This document shows, piece after piece, positions 38,797-50,999 of a stretch of DNA of 64,000 nt (positions within the stretch are counted from its first letter, which is position 1; each line of letters starts with the position of its first letter). Under the pieces are notes generated by a model that saw nothing but the letters and a program-made list of their open reading frames with translations, was not told the origin of the DNA and made no database searches. This stretch comes from Takakia lepidozioides (taxonomy: Eukaryota; Streptophyta; Takakiopsida; Takakiales; Takakiaceae): assembly GCA_030704615.1 (NCBI GenBank), contig CM060731.1, positions 28,458,001-28,522,000 on the forward strand, read 5' to 3'. Made by a program: the position numbers and the translations under genes.

Positions 38797-39594
38797 GGGA
38801 GGAGGCCGAGGAGTATGTCAAAACATGCACCATATGCCAACAAAACCGGACCGAGTACAAAAAGCAAGCGGGGCTGTTACAACCCTTGCCGATTCCAGAG
38901 GGGTCTTGGGAAAGTGTCTCGATGGATTTCATGACTGCTATGCCACTGTCAAAAAAGATTCGATGCGATCATGGTGGTGGTGTATAGGTTCAGTAAAATG
39001 GGCCATTTCATCCCCACCAAGGAGACGACAACGGTGCAGAAGACGGGGCGACTTTACTTTGCCCACGTCTTCAAGCATCATGGACTTCCGAAGGATCTTG
39101 TCTCGGACCGCGATCCAAAGTTTACGAGTAAATTTTGGAGGGCACTTTGGAAGAAGATGGGGACGAGGCTCAAGATGAGCACCGCCTTCCGACCTACGAC
39201 AGACGGCTAAACAGAAAGGGTGAATTCCGTGGTGAAGCAGATCTTGCGGAATTACGTGTCGGCAGACCAATCGGACTGGGTGGAGCACTTGGATGTGGCA
39301 GAGTTCTGTTATAATAACACAAAACACTCCGCAATGGGAGTTTCCCCTTTCGTATTGGTCTATGGAAAAACACCTCTGGTGCCGACAAGTTGGGCCGCCC
39401 AAGATGTTGAGGAACCGGCAGCAGCAGCGGTGTTGGAAGAACGCGAGCGTTTGTTGAAGCTCGCAAGTACAACATTGCCAAAGCTAGGAAACGGTATGAA
39501 CGACAAGCAAATCGGAAGCGGAGGGAAGTTAAGTTTGAGGCAGGCACGGAGGTCTGGTTCAACATCAAGAATTTCCAACTACCTCCGGAAGTGA
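38775..39594 (+). pseudogene. Integrase of element B
   Basis: Starts KLREEAEEYVKTCTICQQNR (second half of the zinc finger, C-x2-C), then SWESVSMDFMTAMPLSK (first catalytic D). After a one-base change at the A6 run 38951-38956 it continues VVVYRFSKMGHFIPTK and VSDRDPKFTSKFWRALW (second D). A TAA at 39208-39210 replaces the Gln codon in DG-Q-TERVNS, where the catalytic E lies. AEFCYNNTKHSAMGVSPF follows. Another frame change occurs near 39450. Not functional as it stands. Confidence 0.8.
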
Positions 39595-39989
39595 GTCCGA
39601 AGTTTGTACCTCCGTATGTGGGACCCTTTCGCATCCGGAAACTTATGAATGAGGATGTGTATGAATTGGAGCTGCCAGCAAACAACAAGGTGCATCCGGT
39701 ATTCCACGTCTCCATTTTGAAGCCTTACTTCAAAGATGAAGCGCGTCCGAATCGGCATCAAGTGTTGCGTCCGCCACCTGTGCTGTTGGATCATGAAAAT
39801 GAACCTGAGTACGAGGTGGAGGCAGTGCTTAAGTCGAGGAGGTTCAAGAATCGAGAAACGGAGTATCTCGTGAAATGGAAGGGCTATCATCGTGTGGAGG
39901 CATCTTGGGTGCGTGCCTCAGAAATAAGAAACGCATCCAAGGCGGTTGCAGTTTTCGAAGGGCGACCTCAAAAGCGGAAGAAACGTTGA
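39450..39989 (+). pseudogene. Integrase C-terminus and chromodomain of element B
   Basis: The frame from about 39450 reads YERQANRKRREVKFEAGTEV, then FVPPYVGPFRIRKLMNEDVY, ELPANNKVHPVFHVSILKPY and, at the end, EYLVKWKGYHRVEASWVRAS. This is the GPF/Y motif, FHVS-L and a chromodomain (LVKWKGY). The stop is TGA at 39987-39989. Confidence 0.8.
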
Positions 39990-40892
39990 TGGGGACATCA
40001 ACCTTGGATCGTGGGGAGGAAAATGCATGCTTAGCCCGGCTTAGCTAACTCGGGAATCCGATTGCAAAAACTTGTATTGTACAAATTCTGTTATAAATGA
40101 AATGGTTTCCAAATGTTGTGCGTCCTATTTTGTTTGGAATGGTGATGCATGGTATGGTTGGCTAGTGTGTAGAATGCATGCTAGCTTACAAAAGTGGGAG
40201 AGGTAAATTGGATTAATCGTGTGTTCGCGTAGTGCCGAAATCGGGTGACTCCCATCCAAGGGGTAAGGAAATACGCCTTCCTTGGGAGTTCACGTGCTAG
40301 TGCGCACCTGGCGCGTGCGCGTACTATAATTGCGCTACCAAGGGGGTTGCCTTGTAGTGCGGGCTAACGCGGAAGCTACGTGCTTCCGTTCACGTACTAT
40401 AATCGTGTAGCCTCGGGACGAAGTCGTAGTGCGACTTCGGCGCGTTTCCATACCTCAGGCCAACATTCCAAGGTGGACCCAATTGTAGTGATTGGGGCGC
40501 ATAGTTAGTCCAAGGTTATCTTCCTAGTAAAAAAGGGTTCAAGGTGAACCCTTGCTCAAGGTGATGCCAAAAGCGGCATCATGAGCGGTCGCAAGCACTG
40601 TTGTTGCAGTAAGATGATTCGATCTTCGGGGAGTATTGTTCCTTGGTCTTGAAGTAGGCCAAGAAGAGTGCACTGGGAGGAGCTTGAAAGGCTCCACCCT
40701 TGGCCGAGACTTGGAGGAAGTTGGCCGAACTAGCTAGTGGAGAGTAGAGTCAAGTGTGGGGTTTGGTTTTTTGCCATGGGACGCCATGGTACGGAAACAA
40801 ACTCCTTGATGTGGGACGCCACAACTTGGATGTTCGTTTCTACAAAATGGACAAGTCGATGAGGACATCGACTCCCTGTTGGTAGGGGTGTG
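39990..40892 (+). other. 3' untranslated region of element B
   Basis: 900 bp between the pol stop and the 3' LTR with no convincing ORF. GGTAGGGGTG just before the LTR may be a weak polypurine tract. A stronger one (GTGGGGAGGAAAA) at 40009 would place the LTR earlier, but the terminal inverted match TGTCGC/GCGACA and the boundary in the inverted copy favour 40893. Confidence 0.5.
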
Positions 40893-41608
40893 TGTCGCGG
40901 CCCTTTGCCTTGAGGGCAGGGGGTCGGGATGCAGGAGGGGTTGCCCCTGTGGTGGGGGCAGTGGCAGCGATAGGTACGGGGGGCTGAAGCACCCTTGAGT
41001 GCCCAAGGCACTCAAGGAGGCGGAGGCGCTCACTAGGTGGAGCCTCGCATACCGGGTTGCGGTGGGGGTGGCTCCACAAGGGGTGGTGGTAGCTTAGTGG
41101 GACTTAGTGGGGGTGGCATAGGACTCACCATGGGGTGGACACCTTGTGGTGGGAGTCGTGGGGAGTCTTGGGACTCATCACGGTCCAATGGGGCCATGGT
41201 GGGTGGGCCAAGACTCACCACGACTCATCACCGAGAATCGAGGGTCTTCGTGCTGGTTCACCATGGTTGTTTGTGAAACCCCCGCGGACAGTCACAGAAG
41301 TATATATAGGGAGTAGTAACCCCAAGAACGGTGCAAACCCGTTGGTGACCAAAAACTAGTGAGTAAGCGAGCGAGCCGGAAAGCGACCAATGAGTGGGGA
41401 GCTATTCCGGATTGCCATCTACCAAAGGGAATTTCCACTAGGCCCAAATTGGTGGAGGGTCTAGTGGAAGAGTAAAGGGGGACCGTTATGTCCCGGTGAG
41501 CAGCCGAAGCTCCAAGTTGGCCCGGCGGCCAGGTTGGGAGTTAGGCGCGCACATCAAAGCGAGTAACTATGACTTGAAGGGGAACTTACCAAAGTGAGGT
41601 GCGCGACA
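40893..41608 (+). repeat. 3' LTR of element B
   Basis: TGTCGCGG...GCGCGACA, 716 bp, with 6-base inverted ends. It is followed by GTCAT. The first 189 bases have their 5' counterpart at 24546-24873 (minus), the rest at 37133-37661. Confidence 0.85.
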
Positions 41609-41613
41609 GTCAT

Positions 41614-42133
41614 CACTTGATCTGGAATTAGAGGTGACTTCCACAATGACATGATTACCACAATACACAAAATTTTTAATACCTCTATCTCATCTATCCA
41701 TAAACTTAATGCTTCAAGATAATCCACCTCACAATGCTCCGCTCCCTCACAACTATTATTACTCATAAGCGGCAATTCGAATCCAGCCCCTCTTAGTATC
41801 ATAGGCACCCATATTCTTTGGATACTCGGTGTCCCCAGACACCCGCAAGCTCAGTCTGTTTTCCTTATAGGGCCCCTCCCTAAAAGGGAGCAGTAGCCAT
41901 GAGGCGAAGTGAGTCTTAATTAGGCCATTTTTGGACGGAGTCTTCTCTCTGCACCTAGCCACTAACTCGGGGGGGGGGGGGCACTCCCTATATCTTTTAT
42001 ATACCACGTGCGAAAAAAGGGTATTTTGTATGGGGGTATTATTTCTATTTTGGTCTGTATCGGCTACCCTATACTTACATAAATTTGTAAAATGCTACAA
42101 TAAAGAAATTTTTTACAGTAAAAAAATAGTTCA
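41614..42133. other. Right flank of element B
   Basis: No gene recognised. Contains a run of about 12 G at 41970-41982. Confidence 0.35.
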
Positions 42134-42418
42134 CTACTTCGTGGAAACAAACTCATCCAAAGTTTGGGCATCAGTCGCATTCAAGCTGTAAGCATTCTGA
42201 ACTTTGTCAAAAGTCATAGTAACTAAACTACTGATTGAATCTATGTCTATCCATTTACTATCTGTTACATCATACTTGAATTTAAGGTCCCCTTTAGATT
42301 TCGAGAAATAATTTAAAATGACCATTACTGTTGTCGTTGGTTTATTGAAAAGATCTATTGGCTGCAGAAATATCCTCCACCCGAAACTCAAACTCCCCTG
42401 TGAATCAAATGTCATCAA
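42134..42418 (-). CDS. Unknown protein fragment, paralogous to 25.1 kb
   Basis: 94 residues: FGWRIFLQPIDLFNKPTTTV, YFSKSKGDLKFKYDVTDSKW, DIDSISSLVTMTFDKVQNAY. The composition is protein-like and is conserved in the copy at 25050-25250, which suggests a once-coding repeat family. The start is probably not native. I do not recognise the domain; it could be part of a carbohydrate-binding or viral-type beta protein, but I have no motif to support that. Confidence 0.4.
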   Translation of the reverse strand: MMTFDSQGSLSFGWRIFLQPIDLFNKPTTTVMVILNYFSKSKGDLKFKYDVTDSKWIDIDSISSLVTMTFDKVQNAYSLNATDAQTLDEFVSTK

Positions 42419-42439
42419 TAGTTGAGGTCCCCAAATCCA

Positions 42440-42720
42440 AATCTAGCCCACCTGATAAACAAGTAACTAGACGACACGTGTCCCAAATCTTTATTAGGAC
42501 CCCATTGGTAGTTATCAAAAAATAAAACTCCATATCCTATATTCATTAAAATTCCAAAACCACGATATATTGGTACATTTTTTTTTAATTTGTAATTGTT
42601 TTCTAAATTTTATGTGCAATGAATATATTGTACCTTATAGTTTTTTGCACGTAGTTTCGGAATATTTGGAAGCCCCCCCCCCCCCCCCCCCCCCCTCCCC
42701 CTCGCACTAATTGTTGTACA
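42440..42720. repeat. AT-rich paralogous segment ending in a poly(C) run
   Basis: Matches 25480-25740 in direct orientation (ACACGTGTCC...TTTTTTGCACGT). It ends with a C homopolymer of over 20 bases near 42673-42697. Confidence 0.6.
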
Positions 42721-42908
42721 TCCGTGTGCATACCGCACCATCAATACTGCAATTGGAATAAATTGTGGATGCGTCTCATCCCAAAATGCCCCAATTCCTC
42801 AAAAGTATGACGCACCAACCGCATTCGTTGTGGATGAAGCACAATCCTTACTTATCCATCCTCCCACACTCAAAGGAGGTGAGTCTCCTCCCACTTAAAC
42901 CTCTTGGT

Positions 42909-43115
42909 TCATTGTAGGATCTGATCTATCTCCTTAACAGTCACACTGCCTGCAGTTTCGTCGATGTGAAGGTAAGCCAACATTGTTGCATTTTCATGGA
43001 CATTTTTAGCACTACCGTGCTTATCACTAATCTCTGGATCGTTATGCACACCATATAGTACATGACTAATGTGGAAAGTGGATTGGGCCACTTGTAGAAG
43101 AGTTGCGTCCCGCAC
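42909..43115 (-). CDS. Small ORF, unknown
   Basis: 68 residues (STFHISHVLYGVHNDPEISD..., YLHIDETAGSVTVKEI) of normal composition. It might be an exon or a fragment of the neighbouring paralogous repeat. No homologue recognised. Confidence 0.3.
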   Translation of the reverse strand: MRDATLLQVAQSTFHISHVLYGVHNDPEISDKHGSAKNVHENATMLAYLHIDETAGSVTVKEIDQILQ

Positions 43116-43509
43116 CCTTCTCCCAAGTTCTTTATCTAAAAACCCACACTAGAACTGGAGTACCTGAGCTTCCATAACCCCTTGGGTTTCACTTATCTAG
43201 CATCTCATGCGAGTGTAAGCCGTAATGCTCTTATTAGGGTTGGTCTTCAATGACGTCAACAGTCTTCCAAACAGTTCTCAAAATGCTCCATAGGCCTGCC
43301 AAATATTGGCCTTCAAGGATGTCAAAAAATCCTCCAAACAACTTGTTTAATATTCCACAAGCATGCCAAATATTGGCCGACATCAACAATCCTCCAAACA
43401 ATAGTCCTCGCAATAGACCCAAAATATTCGTAGATAGTTAATTTTCCATCTGTAACTGACCAAATTACATCCGTTGGCACAATGTTTCATTCGCTGGAGC
43501 GATTTCATC

Positions 43510-43890
43510 CTATATGGGTAGGTGTCACCGATATGGGAGCAAAGTCAACCAATATGGGGTTGACTCATTCAATATGGACGAACTATGGGAAGATTCATCC
43601 CAAGTGGGCACAAATTCATCCAATATTGGATTCATCATCCAATATAAAGTAAGCCTAACCAATATGGGAGAAGACTTAACCAATATGGATGAATTCATTC
43701 AATATGGACGAACTATGGGGAAGTTAAGCCCATACGGGCATGAATTCATCCAATATGAGGTTTTTCATCCAACATAGAGTAGCCGTAATCAATATGGGAA
43801 AAGGCTCAACCAATATGGGTGAATCCATTCAATATGGTTGAACTACTAGAAGATTCATCCCATATGGGCACAAATTCATCCAATATATGA
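43510..43890. repeat. 129-bp tandem repeat, CAATATGG type
   Basis: ATTCAATATGGACGAACTAT begins near 43568 and 43697, with a diverged copy near 43827: three units of 129-130 bp built from shorter CCAATATGG words. Confidence 0.75.
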
Positions 43891-46800
43891 GTATGATAAC
43901 TCAATAGTGGAGCTCCCAGCCTATGGACACTGTTCCAATGCATTCTCTCATGTTCCCATGTGTTCTAAGCATTGGGTTTCCATGCGTTCCTCCGTGTTTC
44001 TTGAGAGTTCCCAAGCATTCATATAACATTCCAAGCTACGGTCTGCTCTGCGCTTGTTGCCAACGAGTTATGGCTTCTATGAAGCAATTGGATATGTTGT
44101 CTTGATATCTTGGATTCCTACGGATAACCATAAGCGCCCATATCTTATTGAGCAAGGTGTTTACTACCACGTGGAACTCATAGCTATGGGGCTTTCTATG
44201 AATCTCTTCTAACCAATATTGTATGCATTCATAATGCTCCCTTCCATAGCCATAGTGCACCCCTTACAGCTTCCCTACACTGACCATTTCAATAGACATG
44301 TTTTTTACAAGCTTGAGATTGAAACCCCAACTCAAAACATGCTCTACAAATGGATTTTCTTGCACAAAAGGGAAATCAGATCTCTCTTCTCACTCTTAGC
44401 TCTCAGCTTAAGCTTGAAGTTTTAATGCTCAACAAGCTGAAAGCGTGATTTACACATGCACAACTTGCTTGGTTACTACTCAATAGCTCTTCTTGAACTC
44501 TTCAAACCCTACAACATAAAAGTTTTACTTTCAAACTCTCTAACTTTACTATGGGGCTCTTTTTGAGGACCTCCACCCGCATATAAACACTACCACAAGA
44601 CTTTCTTTTTGCAAAGCCTTCAGCTGAAAATAGATTGTGGCCTGTCCTACCTTGTTCCAGATGGCCATCTTGTTCCATGGGCCCTCGTGGCCATCAACAC
44701 ATTGTGATACAACAACTATCTAGATACCACGCTCTCTTCAACACATAAGTGTTAAACGAATGCTAATTATACCTGGCACATTTAGATGTAAACATGTCTG
44801 TTTCATGTTGAAAAAAATGACAGAAGCAGAATGCAATGGAAAACCTTCCAGCATGAAACCACCATATACTAAGGAGCAAACCCAACTCTTCCAAGTATAA
44901 ATCCACTCTATCACTCAATATAAGTCAAGCCAATGACACATTTACTAAAAATCCACCATATAGACCTCACATACACTACCACTCAAGAACTATGATTGAT
45001 AGGTGTTAGTATATTCTGCAATGTTGAATTGGTGAGGGATGCCGTAGCAACCTTCGTTCTAGTTCTCTCCTTGCAAAACCATGATGCCATTCTTAGAATT
45101 GTTAGAAATTTTTGCTTTGTAGAGACATGATAGACCAATTGCTTCAATATGGTACAAATAACTACATAGCGTAAAATTGTCTGGATTTCGGACAGGTAAC
45201 AGATTTTGACACATGAATGTTAAAAACATTAGTCTACGAGTTCAGAATGCTCCTGTAAGTGTCTTTCAAAATGCCTCTGTGATCCTTTTTTGGTTAAATG
45301 CACAATCACATCGGAACATGTTGCAATCACCTGCCTACTTCTGAGTGTTATAAATGGAGATTATACCATGGCGCGAACGGAAGGGAATGCGTTCTACAGT
45401 TAGCAGTTAGTGTGTGAAAGAGAGATGACATTCATGTATCTTCCGAGCTTTCATGCTTGATGTGGTTTCATGAACCTCTTCCGGTGTGGGTTTGGTGAAT
45501 ATCATTGGAAGGGGACAGAGGCAAGTGCTGGTGCAGCTCAAGTCAGGCTGCAAGTTGGTAATGTTGCAACTACCCACGACAGAAATGTCAACCACAAGTT
45601 CGGGTGTGATCGATACAGAGAGAAGAGAACTGAATATGACACGTTGTCAGGACTCCATGTTACTTAACTAGAGACTAGAGCAACTGGGAGCCTCACAATT
45701 TTGATCTGAAAGCGACAACGTAAAATAGCATTTATACACAGTCCAAGATTGGGTGTCTTGTTCCTTTCTTGCTCCTCAGATTTAGTTTTAATCCCAACAA
45801 GTTGAGACTTGAAATCCTCTAATCTAATCTTCTGTGTCGTGACGTACATCCTACTGTACGATTGTCGAGTTTCCAAAAGGAAGGCTCTCATGTCAAACAC
45901 GTGGGATGGTTGGAGCATCGTAGCCTCACAGACACAATCATTTCATCCGGTTGCATACCCATTGATCGATGCCTACTGTAAAGCAACTCTGAAGCAGTCA
46001 GACACCTCGGTGTGAATCAAAAGTGCAGTGCCAGTGGTGAGTCACAGAAATAAGAACGCCCTGGCTGTCACAGGAGGAATGCAGCCAAGTGTGGCAGCTA
46101 AAGTACAGTCAAAGGCAAGGATAACACACAGGAAAGGGCTGTTCTTCTTTGAATGCCCAGCCTATATACGCGTCCATGTACATCTGCTAAAGCTTCCCTG
46201 ACTGTGGCAGATATCCTAATATCCTGATGGGCCAGGGAGACGAAGCCGTGTTTTTTCGAACTTCGTCTTCCACGGTGGCTCAGGCGCAAGATGCGGATGA
46301 AGACCACTTTGATGGATGTTAATAAGTTTGCATCCGAAATGTTTTTGTCGTGATTTTGTGTGCGTGTTGCCAGATGGGAGGTGTGTCGCGTACGTGGAAC
46401 AAGTGGAGGAGATTCGAAAGAAACATTTTCTTTTCTGAAACACCGACAATCAACTCCGTGGTGAGTCTATCTCGAAATCGAATCACAATCACAATCACAA
46501 TCCAATTGCCAGCCACATATAAAGGAGTGGTTGATTCGAGGAAGAGTCTTTGCCGGACCCACTCACCGACCCATCGGCTGGTTGCTTGTTGCTACCTTGG
46601 AGGCCCTCATAGCCCAGTGTTGGACGTGGGCATCAATCATACTGAATCTACCTACATCGACATGCAAATGTGTAGGTAATATTTTCCCACACCAGAAGGA
46701 ATACATACAAGATGAGTGGGCGGAAGGAAGTGGGGCAGGCTTGGGGGAGGGGAGGTTTGATGGAGGAGGGTGACAGGGCGGCGAGAAAGGGAAGGACGCG

Positions 46801-47440
46801 GCATGAAGCGCATGGGCCACGAGAGCCGCATGCGTGCCTTGCCGTGCTCTGCAGCGTCCTAGCCTGGGCCACCACTGCCCGTTTTTCTTACATGGTCAGG
46901 CAGCTTGATCTAGTGACTCAGATAATTATCTCACTTAGTTGTCCTACTGGAAGTGGGCGTACAGTCGACCTACTGACGAGCATGGGAATGTGATGTACTG
47001 TGTTTTTAAAGCAGTAGCACACTTTCCTTCCCGAATGGCAAGCATGCAGATGGTGGAAGCTAGTTTTGAAATGACGTCAAATGCTTATAATTGCTGCATT
47101 ATGTTTTTGCCAACAGAATGTCATGGTCGGTGCCAGGTTCAGAGAGATAAGATCCAATTCGGTGGCCCATAAGACCTACTGTGATTGTGGTGGGCCTTTT
47201 GTTGGTGGATGGGCCAACTATTGTCCATTCAATCTCGGAAGGCGTGAGCCCCAGCAAGAGATGAACAGGACAGGAAGATCCGTTTCAAACACCCAGGAAC
47301 CGCTAAAAACCGGGGCACTTCTCAAGGCCCAAAATCCGAGACACCGAACATTTAAAAACAAATGAAAAGTAAAACCTTCTTTCTCATGATTCACGCTCCA
47401 AGGTGGCCAGATACTTCTCAATATATTCATTTTGCCTCAA
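43891..47440. other. Anonymous sequence
   Basis: No convincing gene, RNA gene or mobile element in about 3.5 kb. A short CAATCA microsatellite lies at 46478-46502. ORFs are short, overlapping on both strands and of random composition. Confidence 0.35.
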
Positions 47441-47605
47441 CACCCAGTGCCGAGGTCTTAGGTCCACTAGGTTGTGAGCCGTTCTCTTTGCAAGCAAGCA
47501 ATGAGGCAGCTTTTTTGCATCAATACCCAGTGCCGAGGTCTTAGGTCCACTTGGTAGTGAGCCGTTCTCTTTGCAAGCAAGCAATGAGGCAGCTTTTCTG
47601 ACCCC
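47441..47605. repeat. 83-bp tandem duplication
   Basis: CCCAGTGCCGAGGTCTTAGG occurs at 47443 and 47526. Both copies end in GCAATGAGGCAGCTTTT. Confidence 0.85.
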
Positions 47606-48519
47606 AGCTTGAGCAGAGACTCAGAGAGGAACCAACGGCATGGTGCATGAAGATCCTGTACTCGGACAGTCATCCAGGAATATCATAAAGATTCGTGAAA
47701 TAGCGTAACTACCGGAGGTAACATGATGGGTTCGTCTCTAAAGGTAAAGACCAAAAATGGAAACGGCAACAGTTCTGCCAGATTCCAGGTTGCCCTCTAG
47801 ATTCTGTCGGGTAATGTTGGTTCCCAGAGTTTCCTGGGCATCACTTCCGTGGTTTTGTGTATCACATGCAACTTGCATGTGAGGAAAGTCACGGATCAAC
47901 CAAAGCAGTGACAGGTTAATTGATGTCAAACCACAGCCTGAGGACAACCAATTACCATGACTCCACATTCTCCAGCTAGCACAGAAACGCAACAGTCTTT
48001 TAACTTGCCCATAAGATCTTTGTGGCCTTCTGCAACTAGCATTGCTTTACCCAGCAGTCAGATCAGAACACTTTCCAAAAGTTTGAAGTGAAGTAACGTT
48101 GTATAAACAAAATCCACTCTTTTAAATTCCTGGATGTAGCATATGGGAGACACATATTGCACTGCGCAAAGACCCGGGTAAAGACTAATTGGACTTCAAG
48201 TTCCGTGACAATCTGCAATCTTGTGACGTAGTGTAATGCAATTCTTTATGAGTGAGTTAAGATGGCCTATTCTGTATGCAAGGATCGAATGGAGTGCAGA
48301 GGCCGGATCCACAATGGACACAGGAGGAGAGTAGGTGTCGAGGAAACCAGGGGGGGTGCACGTGTGGAAGCCCCGAGCTCTCCGTGATGGCCAGCGTTGT
48401 ACTTTGTAACGTGTCCCTTGCGTATGGTGCTTGCGTCCTTTTTCCTTACGTTTGACTGTGAAAAAGCCCATGCATAAAGTCATGTTGCCATTCCAACACG
48501 GGTGGCCTCCCTCCGCATT
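47606..48519. other. Anonymous sequence
   Basis: No supported feature. Confidence 0.3.
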
Positions 48520-48615
48520 GGCCATTTCAATCCTCTCCCTTTTTTTGACCTTCAGGAAGGGCCCCTTGGCCATTTCAATCCTCTCCCTTTTTTCGACCTT
48601 CAGGAAGGGCCCCTG
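48520..48615. repeat. 48-bp tandem duplication
   Basis: GGCCATTTCAATCCTCTCCC begins at 48520 and 48568. The two copies differ by about one base. Confidence 0.85.
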
Positions 48616-50999
48616 CCAGAATTTGGGTCGTGTGACCCTTATTTATTGGCATCCGTACAAGATAGACATGACAAGATAAGTTAGAGCCTTCGTGTTTCCC
48701 AACTTGGACTTTAGAAGTTCTCAGAAAGGTCGTTGTCGACTCTTGCGAGGCTGGTTGGCCAAGTAATTGAATCTGGACTGCTGTCTGTGCTCTGCACACT
48801 TTGCTTGGTCAAGGTGCTTCCTGACCTGCAGTTTTGGTAATGGAATTGGTCCGGATAATACATTATGATAAATTTTCTATTTTTGATTAGATATAGGTAC
48901 CCTCAGGGTAAGGTATAAATACCTCTTGTTTCCACTCATAAATGTATTCCAACTGTATTTACCCTTGGCTTTTTGTATGATGGATAGGTTGAAATCCAGG
49001 ATATAACTAATTTACTATACACCCTGTATAATACCCTTGGATAAATGACACATCACAAGAGGTATATAGCAGATGTTAGCCCTAATGCACAGCCAGGGTG
49101 CTATGCAGTCATGAATTTCCCACGTCCATGTGCATATAGGTTAAATATACCTTTGCTTATCATATACCCTCACGTTAGTTTTTATACCCACCATAGGGTA
49201 GTTTACAGTACACTTTTGGCTCGAGTACCTTGTAAGATCGAGTATTCCACCTATTGCAGATGCTCTTCTGTTCGTATCTGTTCGGAAGCTGGATGAAAAG
49301 TAGGGTGGTTGGTATGGCTGATTAAATGTACCTAAAATTAGCCAAGGCCCTTGTCTCATTCCAACAGTAACCTAATCACTCGGGGTGGCTGCTGATGTGT
49401 GGAAGAAACTTAAAGAAATCCGGCAGCCAATAGGAGGCCACCATTTGCCATTCCAGATTAGCCCTTCTCTTAATATAAAAAGCGGATGGCTTATGCCAAA
49501 CGCATGATGTTTTGGGTGCTCAGAACCGTGTGCCTGGCATTTGGATGATTTGCACTTGATACCCCTGCATGTAATTTGATTGGCCCACCTGTGAGACTCC
49601 TCTAGTGAGAGATCCTCCCCATCTAGCTTGGTGTGCTTTACTGGCTATTTCCTCGCTTTAGCGCCCAAGCATACAGAGGAAAAGGGAATATCCCCTGGGT
49701 AGAGAAATTAGTCTTACAACCTAGAGAAAACGTTGGTTCGACCAACTAAAAATGCAGTGGCTGTGCATGTGGAAGGGTGGAAAGGGGGGTGTCGACTCTT
49801 GAGTTCAGACTCCTTTCTGGGCTCGGTCCTTAGAATAATTTGGCCATTACTGCAGTGCTCCCACAGACTATGTTCGAATCTGCTTCTCTCTTTCCATGGA
49901 AACTCTAGTAGGGAATTCATAAATGGCCCATGCACATCTCGTGTCCAGTGTTTCAAGTATGACCCTACTGGTAGAAAGAATTAAGCTGACCCAACAAGTC
50001 ATAATTTTTGCTTTGAAGCACATTTGCCGGTATGATGCCCCGGATGTTCTTCCGCTACCAAAAATCAAGAAGCCATATTCAAGCGTTTCCCAAAGAACTC
50101 AATTGGGACAGCAGCAACAGGAGGAAACTCGTGAGCAGGCTCTATGAATGTCATTGTACATACATGGAAAGCAGAAGTAATATGATTTGGCAAGAAAACT
50201 ACATAGTATCGGGAGTGGGGTCGGGACAATTCAGGCATCATGACATGATGCAATTCGTAGCGACATGGACAAAGCATGGTGGCGACCGGTTGGTGACAGC
50301 CGAAGTTGCTAGTGCAGGTAGAGGATCCACGACTTCTAGATCTTCAGGATTCCGAGCATCGCCTAGTTAACCACACTATTAATTGAATGCGAAAGAATCC
50401 TTACCGATAGCAAATGGGATTGACATGTGAGATCATGACCTCACAACAGCAAAGGACCAGTTATGATGGTCAATCAGGCACATAAATACACAGATACACA
50501 AATACACCTACATTCCCAATACGTCAGACAGATTTGCGAATTTTGCGTTCCTTGGTAGCCTGCCATCTGCTTACTACACACTAAATCTCTACAGCAAAAT
50601 TTGGTGGTGCCCACACTCAGCGTGTACTTGCTATCTTTGAGCCAAACAAATCTTTCCTCCTGCACCTCATAAGCAAAGACCGTTACTTTTAACAAGCTAG
50701 CCGATTTGTACGCTATTAAGCTTCCATGACCATCATCATCATCATCACCCCTAGTTGAGCTCCGCAGTCCGCTCCCTCTGACAAATTCACCCCGCTAGCC
50801 AATCGTTCCACACCGACGTGACAAAACCCCAACTCAATTATCCGGTATCTCTCATAATTCCACCCCTGCAACTGCAACGAGTTGCATGCCCAGTTCATCA
50901 GCCACACATTCATCACTCCTTCCTTGGATCCGAGTTGAAATGCAACATAGATTCATCAATTCAATACAATTCTACAGCTTCCATGGTCTTCTCCCCAAA
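48616..50999. other. Anonymous sequence
   Basis: No supported gene. A CAT/ATC trinucleotide microsatellite lies near 50727-50748. Confidence 0.3.

Larger units (their letters stand above)
37133..41608 (+). mobile_element. Ty3/gypsy element B, internally deleted
   Basis: Second part of the 5' LTR, primer-binding site, gag, integrase, 900 bp untranslated, full 3' LTR. Protease, reverse transcriptase and RNase H are absent: the gag zinc knuckle is followed within about 20 bases by the integrase zinc region. It is therefore non-autonomous. The first part of its 5' LTR is at 24546-24873, inverted, and the flanking duplication GTCAT matches across the inversion. Confidence 0.8.

Noticed and set aside
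40005-40030. Alternative start of element B's 3' LTR at 40022 after a good purine tract
   Set aside because: The inverted LTR copy ends exactly at TGTCGC with its target duplication, which fixes the LTR start at 40893.
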